DNA of 64,000 bases from CALCTE01 sp045585835. Its GTDB lineage: Bacteria > Bacillota > Clostridia > Oscillospirales > CAG-272. Where the stretch lies: contig JAZMZG010000013.1 in the NCBI GenBank assembly GCA_045585835.1, positions 1-64,000 on the forward strand. The letters are read 5' to 3'. Below the pieces are notes generated by a model, which made no database searches, was not told the origin of the DNA, and was given only the letters and a program-made list of their open reading frames with translations. Shown here one piece after another: positions 41,508 through 50,337 of the stretch (position 1 is the first letter of the stretch; each line of letters starts with the position of its first letter). Position numbers and translations under genes: made by a program.

Positions 41508-42716
41508 ATGAAAAAAACATTTAAAACGCTTGTCTGTCTTCTTCTTTGCTTTGCGCTTTTGATAGTTCTCGTTCCCGAAACGGCAAAGATCGATGTACAA
41601 GCAAAGACGGCGGCAGAGCAATCGCTTGAGGATTACAAGAATTCGGTTAAGGATAAGAAAAACGAACTTGCCGATCTCAAGAAAGAATATGATGAACTTG
41701 AAGACCAAAAAGACGTACAGATTCAATTGAAGATGAACCTTGAAGGACAGATGATATGTCTTGAAGAGGAAAAGTACTCAACCGAAAATCTTATTTCTGC
41801 ATATGAAACGATGTATGAAATAAAAAATACAAATCTCAAACAGCTTGAAAACGAGAAGGCTGTGACGTACGAGAATCTCAAGGCTACTCTTCGCTATAAT
41901 TATATGTACGGCAAACAAACGACTTTTCAGCTTTTGTTTTCTGCCGAGAATATAATTAAATTTTTAACCAACGACGAGTATGTAAAGAGAATTCTAAACT
42001 ACGATCAGGTACTTATAGAAGGTATTGAAGAGGACACAAATAAAATTAAGGATATTACCGGCGAAATCAATTCGATGATCGCAGAACAAGAACAATACAA
42101 GGAAGATCTTGCCGGCATACAAAAAGAAATTGACGATACCGCACTCAAAATCGACGAGTTGATTTTAGAGATCGAAGCAAGTATGCAGGAAAACGAGAGT
42201 CTTCAAGATGAAGCTAACGAAGCGATAAACTCAATGAACTCTACTATTGAGAAGCTTCTTCAGCAGATAGCAAATGAAAGTCAAGGCTCATATACGGGCG
42301 GAGAGATGATGTTCCCGATTCCCGTATCTGCTTACAGGAGAGTGAGCTCGGGATACGGATACAGAATAGATCCTATCACGGGAAAGAAGGGAGCCTTCCA
42401 TTCGGGAGTTGATTTACCCGCATCAAGCGGCACGAAGATATTTGCGGCAGCCGACGGAACTGTAATTCTTTCCAAGTATTACGGCGGTTACGGAAACTGT
42501 GTAATGATCAATCACGGCGGCGGCATAGTTACTTTGTACGGACATATGAAGACCACACCGCCCGTAAAGGTCAATCAGAAGGTCAAAGCGGGTGACGTTA
42601 TCGGATATGTCGGTACAACGGGAAGATCGACGGGCAATCACCTTCACTTTGAGGTAAGAATCAACGGAAGCCACGTTGACCCTATCGCAAAGGGATTCAT
42701 CAAAACTCCTAAATAA
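41508..42716 (+). CDS. Murein hydrolase activator/endopeptidase with coiled coil and M23 domain
   Basis: 402-residue secreted protein: signal peptide (MKKTFKTLVCLLLCFALLIV..., cleavage near VQA), a long coiled coil (about residues 40-250), and a C-terminal LytM/M23 domain. Zinc ligands HSGVD and HLHFEV are intact, so it may be an active glycyl-glycine-type endopeptidase rather than a pure activator like EnvC. Genomic position directly after ftsEX makes it the likely FtsEX-controlled wall hydrolase (PcsB/EnvC type). ATAGGAG precedes ATG 41508. Confidence 0.92.
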   Translation: MKKTFKTLVCLLLCFALLIVLVPETAKIDVQAKTAAEQSLEDYKNSVKDKKNELADLKKEYDELEDQKDVQIQLKMNLEGQMICLEEEKYSTENLISAYETMYEIKNTNLKQLENEKAVTYENLKATLRYNYMYGKQTTFQLLFSAENIIKFLTNDEYVKRILNYDQVLIEGIEEDTNKIKDITGEINSMIAEQEQYKEDLAGIQKEIDDTALKIDELILEIEASMQENESLQDEANEAINSMNSTIEKLLQQIANESQGSYTGGEMMFPIPVSAYRRVSSGYGYRIDPITGKKGAFHSGVDLPASSGTKIFAAADGTVILSKYYGGYGNCVMINHGGGIVTLYGHMKTTPPVKVNQKVKAGDVIGYVGTTGRSTGNHLHFEVRINGSHVDPIAKGFIKTPK

Positions 42717-42786
42717 AAGATAATATGGGACGGTTGCAAGATTTTTGTCTTGCATCCGTCCGTTGCAATTAAAGGTGGGTAATAAT

Positions 42787-43986
42787 TTGAACAGAAAAAT
42801 TACTGTCGGAACATCAATAGCTCTTATATTTTTTGCAGTTCTGCTTGCTTTTATGACTACTTACATTTTCTTGAATAAGAGTTATCAAAACAAGATGGAT
42901 AAATATCTTGAATATTCCAATAAGTATGAAAAGCTCTATAACTTTGACAACATCGTCAGAGAAGAATATATTGGTGCGATCGACGATGATGCGGTTATAG
43001 ACGGAATGCTTGACGGATACTTAAACGGGCTCGGAGATAGGTATTCGAACTATATGAACAGCGAAGAATACGGCAAGTACGAGCTTGAAATGTCGGGCAA
43101 GACAGTCGGCATTGGCGTCACCGTTCATTATAACAGCGAAAAAACGGCGGTTGAGATAATATCGGTTGCCGATGATTCTCCTGCTCGTAGCGCCGGACTT
43201 CAAACGGGCGACCTCATAATCGGTGCGGAAGAACTCACCGTGTCCGAGGACGGATACGACGCTGTCGTTGATGCTATTGCGGGCAAAGCGGGAGAAGCAG
43301 TAACGCTTACTGTCAAGAAGGCAGATACGGGACTTGTAACAGAGCTTTCGTTCGTAAGAGCAGAGGTAAGCTATAGCTCCGTATACAGCAGAATATATGC
43401 AGACCAAATAGGCATCGTTCAGATAACCGAGTTTAACCGCAGTACGCCCAATGAATTTAAAACTGTTATGGAACAACTTAAAACGGCGGGCATCAAGTCA
43501 TACGTTTTTGACGTGAGAAACAATCTCGGCGGCGACCTTGAGGCTATATGCGATGTTCTTGATTATTTGCTTCCCGAAGGGCCTATAGTAAGACTTGTGG
43601 ACGCTGACGGAAACGAGAGAAAGAAAAATTCCGATGCATCTTGCATCGAAGGCGATATATGCGTTTTAGTAAATAAATACACTGCATCTGCCGCAGAACT
43701 TTTTGCGGCGGCGATAAGAGATTATGAATACGGAACGCTTATCGGTACGAATACCTACGGTAAGGGTACGGCACAGTCGATAAAGAAATTTCCCGATAAT
43801 TCCGCACTCTTTATCTCAACCGAGCTCTATATGCCTCCTTTCGGAGAAAATTATGAAGGAAAGGGAATCGTTCCCGACGTTGTGTTGGAATATGAGGCAG
43901 GAGCAGACGGAAAAGAAGATAGCCAAACGCAAAAGGCTATCGATATGTTACTTGAACTTTTGAAGGCAGAGGAGGATGCGGAATGA
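42787..43986 (+). CDS. S41-family C-terminal processing protease (CtpA/Prc-like)
   Basis: 399-residue protease with an N-terminal signal anchor (IALIFFAVLLAFMTTYIFL), a PDZ domain (VGIGVTVHYNSEKTAVEIISV to DLIIGAEEL), and the peptidase core with the Ser segment YTASAAELFA and the Lys segment TYGKGTAQ forming the Ser-Lys dyad. The start is a TTG at 42787 after AAAGGTGGG; no in-frame ATG with a ribosome-binding site is near. In this position it may trim the FtsEX-linked wall hydrolase. Its stop overlaps metG (ATGA). Confidence 0.9.
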   Translation: MNRKITVGTSIALIFFAVLLAFMTTYIFLNKSYQNKMDKYLEYSNKYEKLYNFDNIVREEYIGAIDDDAVIDGMLDGYLNGLGDRYSNYMNSEEYGKYELEMSGKTVGIGVTVHYNSEKTAVEIISVADDSPARSAGLQTGDLIIGAEELTVSEDGYDAVVDAIAGKAGEAVTLTVKKADTGLVTELSFVRAEVSYSSVYSRIYADQIGIVQITEFNRSTPNEFKTVMEQLKTAGIKSYVFDVRNNLGGDLEAICDVLDYLLPEGPIVRLVDADGNERKKNSDASCIEGDICVLVNKYTASAAELFAAAIRDYEYGTLIGTNTYGKGTAQSIKKFPDNSALFISTELYMPPFGENYEGKGIVPDVVLEYEAGADGKEDSQTQKAIDMLLELLKAEEDAE

Positions 43987-45920
43987 TTAACGCAAAAGGA
44001 GAAAAGTATTATCTGACAACGGCCATTGCCTATACGTCGAAAAAGCCGCACGTTGGTAATACCTATGAGATCATTCTTGCCGATGCTATTGCAAGAGCGA
44101 AAAGAGCGATGGGATATGACGTGTTCTTTTTGACAGGTACCGATGAGCACGGGCAGAAGATAGAAAACGGCGCTAAAGCCATGGGAATCACTCCCAAGGA
44201 GCACGTAGATAAGGTGGCGGGCGAGGTAAGAGCTGTTTACGATGCGATGGGTGCCACCTACGATAAGTTTATCCGTACCACCGACGAATATCATGAAAAA
44301 GCGGTACAAAAGATATTTAAGAAGCTCTACGAGCAAGATGATATATATTTGGGAGAATACTCCGGTATGTACTGTCTTCCTTGCGAGGCTTTTTATACGA
44401 AATCACAGCTTGTTGACGGCAAATGCCCCGAATGCGGTGCCGAAGTGACCGAAGCGAAGGAAAAAGCATATTTCTTGCGTCTTTCCAAGTATTCGGACAG
44501 ACTTAAAAAATATATTGAGGACAACCCGGATTTTATTTTCCCCGAGTCAAGAAAGAATGAAATGGTAAAGAACTTTCTCGAAACGGGACTTCAAGATCTC
44601 TGCGTGTCAAGAACGTCTTTTAAGTGGGGCATTCCCGTTGATTTCGATCCCGACCACGTTGTATACGTTTGGATAGACGCTCTTTCCAACTATATTACCG
44701 CTATGGATTATGCGGTAGACACGAAGGGCGAGCTTTATAACAAATATTGGCCTGCCGACGTACACATTATAGGAAAAGACATTCTGCGTTTCCATACGCT
44801 TATTTGGCCTATAATATTGATGGCGCTCGGCGAGCCCTTACCAAAGCATATCTTCGGACATCCGTGGCTTTTGTTCGGTACGGATAAAATGAGCAAATCC
44901 AAGGGTAACGTAATATACGCCGACGACCTTGTAAACCGTTTCGGAGTCGATGCTGTCAGATATTATCTTCTTTCCGAGATGCCTTACGGAAACGACGGAA
45001 GCATAACCTATGAAGCTATAGTTTCGAAGTATAACAGCGACCTTGCAAATACTCTCGGTAACCTCGTTTCAAGAACGGTTGCTATGATTAAAAAGTATTT
45101 TGACGGTGAAATAAAAGCTCCCGAAGTATGCGAGGATATCGATGACGAGCTTAAAGCGGTTGCTAAAACGGCAGCAGAAACTTGCGAAGCAAAGATAAAC
45201 GAGTTTATGACTGCAGATGCTCTTGAGGCTGTATTCACACTTCTTTCAAGATGCAATAAATATATTGACGAAACTTGCCCTTGGGTACTTGCAAAGAGTG
45301 AAGAAACGATGCCTCGCCTTGCGACTGTAATGTATAACCTTGCGGAGTCGATAAGAATAGCGGCGATCCTTCTTTCTCCGTTTATGCCTGACACTTCAAA
45401 GGAGATACTTCGTCAAATAGGAGTAAAAGACGGCTCATGGCAGAGCGCAGATACTTTCGGTACACTTATGGCAGGTACAAGGGTTGCCGACGAAACGAGC
45501 CCCTTGTTTGCACGACTTGATGAAAATAAGGTGCTTGAGGAAATTTACGCCGAAATCGAAAGTAAAACGGAGCCAAAGAAGGAGTATAAGCCTCTTGAGT
45601 CCGAGATAAAGATAGACGAATTTGCAAAAGTCGATTTAAGAGTCGGAAAGATACTTGAATGCGAGCCGGTAAAGAAATCTGATAAGCTTCTTGTTATGAA
45701 AATTGACCTCGGTTTTGACGTAAGACAGGTAGTAAGCGGTATAGCCGCATACTATAAGCCTACCGAACTTATCGGCAAAAAGGTTGCGGTAGTTGCAAAT
45801 CTTGCCCCCGCAAAGTTGCGCGGTGTTGAAAGCCAAGGTATGATACTTGCATCGGGCGAAGACGACGTAAGAGTTTTGTTTATTGATGACAGCGTTGAAA
45901 TCGGCGAGAAGATAAGATGA
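43983..45920 (+). CDS. metG: Methionyl-tRNA synthetase with C-terminal tRNA-binding domain
   Basis: 645-residue class I MetRS. The HIGH signature reads HVGN (residues 23-26; KKPHVGN) and KMSKS is intact (KMSKSKG, about 302). A zinc knuckle CLPC...CPEC is in the connective domain. A C-terminal EMAP/Tbp111-like OB fold (FAKVDLRVGKILECE to GMILASG) is fused on, as in many Gram-positive MetRS. HIGN/HVGN variants occur in clostridial MetRS, so function is expected. Followed by tatD with an ATGA overlap. Confidence 0.96.
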   Translation: MINAKGEKYYLTTAIAYTSKKPHVGNTYEIILADAIARAKRAMGYDVFFLTGTDEHGQKIENGAKAMGITPKEHVDKVAGEVRAVYDAMGATYDKFIRTTDEYHEKAVQKIFKKLYEQDDIYLGEYSGMYCLPCEAFYTKSQLVDGKCPECGAEVTEAKEKAYFLRLSKYSDRLKKYIEDNPDFIFPESRKNEMVKNFLETGLQDLCVSRTSFKWGIPVDFDPDHVVYVWIDALSNYITAMDYAVDTKGELYNKYWPADVHIIGKDILRFHTLIWPIILMALGEPLPKHIFGHPWLLFGTDKMSKSKGNVIYADDLVNRFGVDAVRYYLLSEMPYGNDGSITYEAIVSKYNSDLANTLGNLVSRTVAMIKKYFDGEIKAPEVCEDIDDELKAVAKTAAETCEAKINEFMTADALEAVFTLLSRCNKYIDETCPWVLAKSEETMPRLATVMYNLAESIRIAAILLSPFMPDTSKEILRQIGVKDGSWQSADTFGTLMAGTRVADETSPLFARLDENKVLEEIYAEIESKTEPKKEYKPLESEIKIDEFAKVDLRVGKILECEPVKKSDKLLVMKIDLGFDVRQVVSGIAAYYKPTELIGKKVAVVANLAPAKLRGVESQGMILASGEDDVRVLFIDDSVEIGEKIR

Positions 45921-46690
45921 TAATAGATTCTCACGCACATTACGATGATGCGAGATTTGATGAAGATAGGGAAGAAGCAATAGCTCTTGCAAGGGAAAGC
46001 GGAGTAGATATTATAATTAATGCTGCAAGCGACCTTGAAAGCACGAAACGTTCCCTTGCGCTTTCCGAAAAATATTCGTTTTTCTACGCCTTGGCAGGTA
46101 TACACCCTCACGAAGCAGAGGAAGCCGATAAAGACGAAAAAAGCACTCTCTTGCAGATAGAGTCAATAGCTAAAGACAATAAAAAGGTCGTTGCAATAGG
46201 TGAGATAGGACTCGATTATCATTACGACTTTTCACCGAGAGAAACACAAAAAAAGTGGTTTAGGCTTCAAATGGAGCTTGCGCATAAGCTGAAAATGCCC
46301 GTTGTTATCCATTCCCGAGAGGCGATGTGTGACACGATGGATATAATAAAGGCATACCCCGATGTAAAGGGAGTTGTTCACAGCTTTTCCGGAAGCGTCC
46401 AGACGCTTTCAGAGCTTACGAAGCTTGGGTATTATATATCGCTCGGCGGTGTCGTTACCTTTAAAAATGCAAAAACTGTGATTGAGGTTGCTAAGGCTTG
46501 TCCAAGCGACAGACTTTTACTTGAAACGGATTGTCCGTATCTTACACCGGAGCCGTATAGGGGGAAGCGCAACAGCTCGCATCTTATGATACACACGGCA
46601 AAGCGCATAAGTGAGATAAGGGGAGAGGGCCTTGAAAAGCTTCTTGATGAGTGTGCGCAAAACACAAAAAGGATTTTCCAAATAACATAA
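45917..46690 (+). CDS. tatD: TatD-family metal-dependent deoxyribonuclease
   Basis: 257-residue TIM-barrel hydrolase with metal ligands DSHAHYDD at the N-terminus, Glu in AIGEIGLDYHYD, VIHSREA, HSFSG, and LLLETDCPYLTPEP near the C-terminus. The metG-tatD order is common in Bacillota. A DNase/quality-control role is the family annotation. Confidence 0.93.
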   Translation: MIIDSHAHYDDARFDEDREEAIALARESGVDIIINAASDLESTKRSLALSEKYSFFYALAGIHPHEAEEADKDEKSTLLQIESIAKDNKKVVAIGEIGLDYHYDFSPRETQKKWFRLQMELAHKLKMPVVIHSREAMCDTMDIIKAYPDVKGVVHSFSGSVQTLSELTKLGYYISLGGVVTFKNAKTVIEVAKACPSDRLLLETDCPYLTPEPYRGKRNSSHLMIHTAKRISEIRGEGLEKLLDECAQNTKRIFQIT

Positions 46691-46706
46691 AAAAGAGGAA
46701 GAAAAA

Positions 46707-48194
46707 ATGAACGCCATTGGTTTTGACAACGATGCATATATAAGATTGCAATCGGAGCAAATTAGGAAGAGAACGGGCAAGTTCGGCGGTAAGCTTTACC
46801 TTGAATTCGGCGGTAAGCTTTTTGACGATAACCACGCCTCCCGAGTTCTTCCCGGTTTCAGACCCGACAGTAAGGCGCTTATGCTCAAAGCGCTCGGCAG
46901 TGATGCCGAGGCTATAGTTGCCGTAGCGGCAGCGGATATTGAAAAGAGCAAGATGAGAGGGGACATCGGCATCAGCTATTGTGATGAGGTTCTCCGTATA
47001 GTCGATGCTTTTTCCGCAATTGATATAAATGCGAAGAATATTGTCATCACTCAATACAGTGAACAGCCTGCAGTAAAGGCGTTTAAGACTCGCCTTGAAC
47101 GTTTGGGACTAAAGGTATACCGCCACTATACCATAGAGAATTATCCTTACGATATTCAAGGTATAGTATCGGAAAACGGCTTCGGTAAAAACGATTTTAT
47201 CGAAACGAAGGCACCTATCGTAGTAGTAACCGCTCCCGGCCCCGGAAGCGGTAAGATGGCGGTCTGTCTTTCCCAGCTTTACAATGAGAATAAGCGAGGC
47301 AATAACGCAGGATATGCAAAATTCGAAACATTCCCGATATGGAATATACCGTTAAAGCACCCCGTAAACCTTGCATATGAAGCGGCTACCGCAGACTTAA
47401 ATGACGTAAATATGATAGACCCCTACTATCTTGAAGCGTACGGTAAAACAGCGGTAAACTATAACAGAGACGTTGAAGCATTCCCCGTATTAAATGCGAT
47501 GTTTGAAAAAATATATAACAAACGTGTATACAATTCGCCTACGGATATGGGTGTAAATATGGTAGGTAATTGCATAATCGATGACGAGGTATGTAAAAAG
47601 GCATCAAAGGACGAGATAGTAAGAAGATATTTCGCTACGCTCTGCTTAGGTTCTTCCGGTAAAAACGTTGAAACGGCACTTGAGAAGATAGAGCTTTTGA
47701 TGAAGCTTGCGGAAATATCCGTTGAAGACAGAAAATGCGTTAGTGCGGCTATGAAAAAGAGCGAAGAAACGTGCGGACAACCCGCAGTTGCTATAGAGCT
47801 TAACGACGGCAAGATAGTTACGGGTAAGACCTCAAAGCTCCTCGGTGCATCTGCCGCAGCACTTTTAAATGCAATAAAAGAGGTTGCGGGAATCGACGAT
47901 GGTGTTACGCTTATAGCACCCGAGATAATCGAGCCTATACAAGATTTAAAGGTTGGCAGACTCGGAAACCATAATCCGAGACTTCACTCGGATGAAGTGC
48001 TCGTTGCCCTCGCAATATGCGCCGCATCTAATCCCGAAGCAAAAAAAGCTATGGATTCAATGGGCAAGCTTAAAGGCTGTCAGGCGCATTCAAGCGTTAT
48101 TTTGGCAACAGTAGACAGTGATGTTTACAGAAAACTCGGAATTAACTTAACTTGTGAGCCGAGATATCAAACAAAAAAGCTTTATCACAAATAA
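46707..48194 (+). CDS. DUF1846 family protein
   Basis: 495-residue conserved protein. MNAIGFDNDAYIRLQSEQIRKR and FGGKLYLEFGGKLFDD, VVVTAPGPGSGKMAVCLSQLY (a P-loop-like glycine turn) and LGNHNPRLHSDEVLVAL are family landmarks. The fold relates to nucleotide-dependent enzymes, but no reaction is established. GAGGAAG precedes the ATG. It sits where dnaA or an unrelated gene might be expected ahead of rpmH. Confidence 0.92.
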   Translation: MNAIGFDNDAYIRLQSEQIRKRTGKFGGKLYLEFGGKLFDDNHASRVLPGFRPDSKALMLKALGSDAEAIVAVAAADIEKSKMRGDIGISYCDEVLRIVDAFSAIDINAKNIVITQYSEQPAVKAFKTRLERLGLKVYRHYTIENYPYDIQGIVSENGFGKNDFIETKAPIVVVTAPGPGSGKMAVCLSQLYNENKRGNNAGYAKFETFPIWNIPLKHPVNLAYEAATADLNDVNMIDPYYLEAYGKTAVNYNRDVEAFPVLNAMFEKIYNKRVYNSPTDMGVNMVGNCIIDDEVCKKASKDEIVRRYFATLCLGSSGKNVETALEKIELLMKLAEISVEDRKCVSAAMKKSEETCGQPAVAIELNDGKIVTGKTSKLLGASAAALLNAIKEVAGIDDGVTLIAPEIIEPIQDLKVGRLGNHNPRLHSDEVLVALAICAASNPEAKKAMDSMGKLKGCQAHSSVILATVDSDVYRKLGINLTCEPRYQTKKLYHK

Positions 48195-48197
48195 GCC

Positions 48198-48226
48198 TTG
48201 ACAAACGTCAAGATTTATGGTATAAA
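48198..48226 (+). promoter_or_regulatory. Promoter of rpmH-rnpA
   Basis: TTGACA at 48198-48203, 17 bases, TATAAA at 48221-48226, TGG extended. CTTGAC-AAAC-GTCAAG forms a small hairpin over the -35. Confidence 0.88.
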
Positions 48227-48232
48227 TGTAAA

Positions 48233-48343
48233 CTGATGTGTTGTGCGTGAAACTCGCCGCGCTTTATACAGACCGTAGCGGCATATGCTCTGTATTTCAC
48301 CGCAGCAAATAAAATTAATAACAATTATTATGGAGGTATAGCT
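48233..48343 (+). promoter_or_regulatory. Structured leader of rpmH
   Basis: About 110 bases with nested pairing: GTGAA (48247-48251) with TTCAC (48296-48300) and ATACAG (48266-48271) with CTGTAT (48290-48295). TGGAGG precedes the start. No known leader class is recognised. Confidence 0.45.
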
Positions 48344-48478
48344 ATGTTAAGAACATATCAACCCAAGAAGAGACACAGAAAGATGGAGCACGGCTTCAGA
48401 AAGAGAATGAGAACCGCAAATGGCAGAAAGGTTCTCAAGGCAAGACGCGCAAAGGGCCGTATTCGTCTTACTCATTAA
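48344..48478 (+). CDS. rpmH: 50S ribosomal protein L34
   Basis: 44-residue L34, starting MLRTYQPKKRHRKMEHGFRK and ending RAKGRIRLTH, the characteristic highly basic sequence. TGGAGG is upstream. Followed after 3 bases by the GTG start of rnpA. Confidence 0.98.
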   Translation: MLRTYQPKKRHRKMEHGFRKRMRTANGRKVLKARRAKGRIRLTH

Positions 48479-48481
48479 GTT

Positions 48482-48835
48482 GTGAGCAAGATTATCGCCG
48501 TTAAGAGAAGTTCCGTCTTTTCCCGTGCATATAGGCAGGGGAAAAGTTTTGCTACAAAAACTCTTGCGGTATACGCTCTTAAACGAAAGAAGGACGGGCA
48601 TAAGCCTTCTGCGTTGGGACTTACCGTTTCAAAAAAATACGGAAAAGCGGTAGAAAGAAGCAGAGCAAGACGTGTTATGCGCGAAGCGTACAGAGGACTT
48701 TGCGATAAGGTACCTTGCGGTTACGATATAATTCTTGTTGCACGGGGAAGACTTGCGGGAGTGAAAACGCCCGAAGCCTTCGCCGACTTGTCCTATGCTT
48801 TTGAAAAGCTCGGTTTACTTGTAAACGAGGAGTGA
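48482..48835 (+). CDS. rnpA: Ribonuclease P protein component
   Basis: 117-residue RnpA, the protein subunit of RNase P that matures tRNA 5' ends. The conserved basic motif is KAVERSRARRVMREAYR (normally RNRxKR; here the Asn is Ser), after the LGLTVSKKYGKA strand. The start is GTG, 3 bases after the rpmH stop, implying coupled translation; no in-frame ATG fits. Confidence 0.94.
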   Translation: MSKIIAVKRSSVFSRAYRQGKSFATKTLAVYALKRKKDGHKPSALGLTVSKKYGKAVERSRARRVMREAYRGLCDKVPCGYDIILVARGRLAGVKTPEAFADLSYAFEKLGLLVNEE

Positions 48836-48840
48836 TTTAT

Positions 48841-49050
48841 TTGAAGAAGCTTCTTATATCTATTGTAAAGTTTTACAGAAAACATATTTCGCCCCTTCAC
48901 AAGCCGTGCTGTCGATTTCAACCCACTTGCTCCCAATATGCATTAACTGCTCTTGAACGCTACGGCGCCGCAAAGGGCTCATTTCTTGCGCTTAAAAGAA
49001 TATTAAGATGCCACCCTTTTTCAAAGGGCGGATACGATCCCGTACCCTGA
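48841..49050 (+). CDS. yidD: Membrane protein insertion efficiency factor YidD
   Basis: 69-residue YidD: MKKLLISIVKFYRKHISPLH amphipathic N-terminus and the Cys-rich core CCRFQPTCSQYALTAL, then CHPFSKGGYDPVP. The start is TTG 48841, eight bases after AGGAG; a GTG overlapping the rnpA stop lies too close to that site. Standard order rnpA-yidD-yidC. Confidence 0.95.
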   Translation: MKKLLISIVKFYRKHISPLHKPCCRFQPTCSQYALTALERYGAAKGSFLALKRILRCHPFSKGGYDPVP

Positions 49051-49077
49051 CGGGAAACAACTATAAAGGAAATATCT

Positions 49078-50316
49078 ATGATTGATTTAACTGTAGTAGC
49101 AGGCGTAATTGATTGGATAAAAGCGCCTTTCGGCTATTTGCTTCGCGGAAGCTATGCTCTGACACACAGTTACGCGATTGCAATCCTCATTTTTGCTTTG
49201 GTAATCAGAGTGATCCTTCTTCCTTTTGGTATAAAGCAGCAAAAGGGAATGATCACGCAAGCAAAGCTTCGTCCCAAGGAAATGAAGATCAGAAATAAGT
49301 ACAAGGGACGCAACGATAGGGCTACCCAAGAGAAGCTCAACACGGAGATAATGGAGCTTTACCGTGAAGAGAATTATTCTCCCTTCTCCGGTTGTTTACC
49401 TATGCTTATTCAGCTTCCTGTAATCCTTATTTTGTTCTGGGTCGTTACAGCTCCCATCACGTACGTTATGCCAAGCGTATACGATAGCGACATAAGAATT
49501 CTTCACACAGAGGGAGAGCATAACGTTGTCGAGGAATACATTGGCAAAAATGCTATCAACTTTGACAAATTAAACGGCGAAACGACTTTGATCAAGAAGG
49601 ACGGAACCGTTATCAATGAAAGCACCGGCAAAGAATTTAATTTGTCGGAAGATGCGAAGAAAACTATTGCAAGCGCCCGTGAAGAAGCAATTAAGGCGGC
49701 TGTAAAGGGCGGTTGGTTTACGTCGAATACAAAAAATTCGACATACGATGAAATCGACTTTATTCAGAATTACAAGTATATTGCAAACAATGATCCCGAA
49801 GCGGCAAAGGCTCTTGAAGATACGATTTTGGCAGTTGCGGAGCTCAAGGAATTCAACTGCAGCCTTTTTGGACTTGATCTTCTTGAAAGACCTCAGTTTT
49901 TCAATTGGCTTTTGCTTATTCCTCTTCTTTCGGGAATTATATCATTCCTTTCAACGAAAATTTCAAAGAAGTTCAATGCAGTTCCCGCCGCTCAAAACGG
50001 TACGGATGCAGGCGCTTCTATGAAAGTAATGGATATGATAATGCCTTTGTTTAGCGTATATATTGCTTATATCGTTCCCGGTGCGGTCGGTTTTTATTGG
50101 ATGATGTCAAACGTAATTCAGGTTGGTCAGACCATACTTCTTTCCAAGCTTTATCCCATTCCTTCCGCAGAACAGATCGAAGCCGAATATAACAGCACAA
50201 AGAAGGATAAACGTAAGAAGAAAAATAACAAGGCTTATTTAAACGGCGAACCTATTGAAACAACTGCCAAAGAGATTCCCGAAATTTCAAGGGGAACTCT
50301 CAAAGACGACAAATAA
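49078..50316 (+). CDS. yidC: YidC/Oxa1 membrane insertase with large outer insert
   Basis: 412-residue insertase. The conserved groove arginine is in TM1 (IRVILLPFG, R44), followed by the cytosolic coiled hairpin (LRPKEMKIRNKYKGRNDRAT), and later TMs including FYWMMSNVIQVGQTI; a basic tail KKDKRKKKNNK follows. Between TM2 and TM3 there is an insert of about 130 residues (about 132-262, EGEHNVVEEYIGKNAIN to the SLFGLDLLE region) which most Gram-positive YidCs lack. No lipoprotein signal is seen at the N-terminus. AAAGGAAA precedes the ATG. Confidence 0.94.
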   Translation: MIDLTVVAGVIDWIKAPFGYLLRGSYALTHSYAIAILIFALVIRVILLPFGIKQQKGMITQAKLRPKEMKIRNKYKGRNDRATQEKLNTEIMELYREENYSPFSGCLPMLIQLPVILILFWVVTAPITYVMPSVYDSDIRILHTEGEHNVVEEYIGKNAINFDKLNGETTLIKKDGTVINESTGKEFNLSEDAKKTIASAREEAIKAAVKGGWFTSNTKNSTYDEIDFIQNYKYIANNDPEAAKALEDTILAVAELKEFNCSLFGLDLLERPQFFNWLLLIPLLSGIISFLSTKISKKFNAVPAAQNGTDAGASMKVMDMIMPLFSVYIAYIVPGAVGFYWMMSNVIQVGQTILLSKLYPIPSAEQIEAEYNSTKKDKRKKKNNKAYLNGEPIETTAKEIPEISRGTLKDDK

Positions 50317-50337
50317 AAATCCCGGTGAGGTGAGATT

